The notes beneath the pieces are model-generated. The model saw nothing but the letters and a program-made list of their open reading frames with translations, did no database searches and had not been told where the DNA came from. Shown here piece by piece: positions 13,655-14,712 of a stretch of DNA of 14,712 nucleotides (positions within the stretch are counted from its first letter, which is position 1; every line of letters starts with the position of its first letter). The translations under genes were made by a program, and so were the position numbers. The DNA comes from Chrysochromulina tobinii (lineage: Eukaryota > Haptophyta > Prymnesiales > Chrysochromulinaceae): NCBI GenBank assembly GCA_001275005.1, contig JWZX01000550.1:1-14712 (forward strand), in the 5' to 3' direction.

Positions 13655-14712
13655 TCAGCTGTCTGTCTCACGGTGGCGTGATGCCCAGCCGGCAATGAGC
13701 TGTGCGCATGCATCGCTTCCGCTGCCTCTTGCCATAAGCCAGACATCGATTCCTTGTGTACGCACTGAGGGAGGCACCTCACTTGCACTGATGAGCGCGC
13801 CGGCACGACCACGAAGCAGCTCAATCGCCCCCTGAGGATATGGCACGAAGCCTTCATCGGGTGGCGACAGCATGCACTCAGCCCCCAAGCGGATGCAGCA
13901 GGCCAGCCCGTTCCCAGTCAGAGCAGGGTACAAGCTGTCAGCACGAACGTCGCTGAAAATAGCTTTCCAGACGCCATTCTTGCCAAACCAGATTGTGCCT
14001 GTGGTGAGATCCGACCCAAGGCCGATGACGTCACCTGCAGCCCACTGTTCCTCCCATTGACTCTCTCCTGCGTGCCATAAGAGCTTTCGTGCACCGTCAG
14101 CCCCCCAGCTTACATCATCGTCACCTACACCCTCGCCCAAGGGAGCGCTCGCTCCGACAAGAAACGATGGCGATGCCCACCCGAGCTGCTGCGCACCGCC
14201 AATTGCGATGAGCTCGATCTCGTAAAAGGCTTTGACGGGCGCCGCGGCCACTTGAACGCCAATCGTGCTGAATCCTGTAATGAGGGTTGCCGATAGGGGC
14301 ACGCTGGCTGTAAGCAGTGTCGTCCCAGCCTCGAGCAGGACGCGAGCGCACGGCTCGTGGCCATTTTCGGCAGCGATCATCAAGGCGGTCCATCCGTCGG
14401 ACTTTGCCTGATTTGGGTCGGCCTTCGCCTCGAGCAGGACGAGAGCGACCTGCTCGTCGCCATAATGGGCAGCGAGCATCAAGGCGGTCCAGCCGTCGTG
14501 CTTTGCCTGATTTGGGTCGGCCTTTGCCTCGAGCAGGACGAGAGCGACTTGCTCGTGGCCATTTTGGGCAGCGCATATCAAGGCGGTCTCGCCGTTGGGC
14601 TTTGCCTGATTTGGGTCGGCCTTCGCCTCGAGCAGGACGAGAGCGACTTGCTCGTGGCCATTTTGGGCAGCTGCCATCAAGGCGGTCACGCCGTCAGGCA
14701 TTCCCTGATTTG
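13655..14712 (-). CDS. Gene H: ankyrin-repeat and SPRY-domain protein (5' partial)
   Basis: Ankyrin repeats mediate protein binding, and SPRY/B30.2 domains commonly serve as recognition modules. The frame is open to the right edge; the ATG at 14701 lies inside an ankyrin repeat (NQGMPDGVTALM), so it is not the true start. Numbering from that Met, four 33-residue ankyrin units occupy about 1-130 with the usual TALM.AA..GH...V..LLEA.ADPN pattern. A SPRY domain follows at about 140-272: FYEIELIAIGGAQQLGWASP, GVGDDDVSWGADG, W-AAGDVIGLGSDLTTGTIWFGKNGVWK and LYPAL are recognisable SPRY strands. The tail to residue 348 is unassigned. Such pairs occur in cytosolic sensors, ryanodine-receptor-like proteins and ubiquitin-ligase adaptors; which applies here cannot be said. 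It converges on gene G. Confidence 0.86.
   Translation of the reverse strand, partial: NQGMPDGVTALMAAAQNGHEQVALVLLEAKADPNQAKPNGETALICAAQNGHEQVALVLLEAKADPNQAKHDGWTALMLAAHYGDEQVALVLLEAKADPNQAKSDGWTALMIAAENGHEPCARVLLEAGTTLLTASVPLSATLITGFSTIGVQVAAAPVKAFYEIELIAIGGAQQLGWASPSFLVGASAPLGEGVGDDDVSWGADGARKLLWHAGESQWEEQWAAGDVIGLGSDLTTGTIWFGKNGVWKAIFSDVRADSLYPALTGNGLACCIRLGAECMLSPPDEGFVPYPQGAIELLRGRAGALISASEVPPSVRTQGIDVWLMARGSGSDACAQLIAGWASRHRETDS
14403..14712 (-). repeat. 99-bp ankyrin-coding tandem repeats of high identity
   Basis: Units begin at 14403, 14502 and 14601, with a fourth starting at about 14700. Each is exactly 99 bp and encodes one 33-residue ankyrin repeat. The 14502 and 14601 units differ at 8 of 99 positions. 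Identity at DNA level, including silent sites, points to recent duplication or gene conversion. The array continues off the right edge. Confidence 0.92.

Noticed and set aside
14699-14701. ATG at 14701 as the start of gene H
   Set aside because: It lies within an ankyrin unit and the repeat consensus continues upstream to the window edge, so the gene is cut by the edge.

Overview
The window is nuclear DNA from a GC-rich eukaryote, most likely a single-celled alga or flagellate. Genes are spaced by about 80-700 bp. Several coding frames can only be joined through short GT-AG introns (79, 350 and 89 nt, plus an inferred 83-nt one). The proteins are eukaryotic families: TRAP-beta of the ER translocon, an ARMH1-type armadillo protein, a WD40 protein with DDB1-binding signatures, ankyrin-SPRY and EF-hand proteins, and a SelM/Sep15 selenoprotein. 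The mix would suit a haptophyte-like or similar alga, but I cannot name the organism.

Layout: gene A (+, cut by the left edge, low-complexity EF-hand protein) ends in a 60-bp minisatellite. It converges on three minus-strand genes in tandem: B (membrane-anchored SelM/Sep15 selenoprotein with an in-frame TGA), C (ARMH1-like) and D (TRAP-beta, three exons). A 260-bp gap separates D from the divergent plus-strand run E (orphan coiled-coil protein), F (WD40 protein with WDxR motifs and a C-terminal PCNA-binding PIP box) and G (about 1,030-residue coiled-coil protein with introns). G converges on H (-, cut by the right edge), an ankyrin-SPRY protein.

The genes do not form an operon-like pathway. 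B and D both act at the ER: D is a translocon-associated subunit, and B should be a luminal redox protein tethered to the membrane. F looks like a CRL4 ubiquitin-ligase receptor that can dock on PCNA. C belongs to an armadillo family that I associate with ciliated cells.

The strongest unusual signals are: (1) the TGA-containing SelM-type gene with a transmembrane tail, which a standard gene caller would truncate; (2) the WD40 protein combining DWD boxes with a terminal PIP box; (3) an intron in G whose 5' end is a near copy of the downstream exon start, so it looks born by tandem duplication; (4) a 51-bp AT-rich patch in F with terminal inverted repeats and an 8-bp flanking duplication, bounded by GT and AG, resembling an introner-like micro-intron. 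All calls rest on reading the sequence and on remembered family features; no database search was run.
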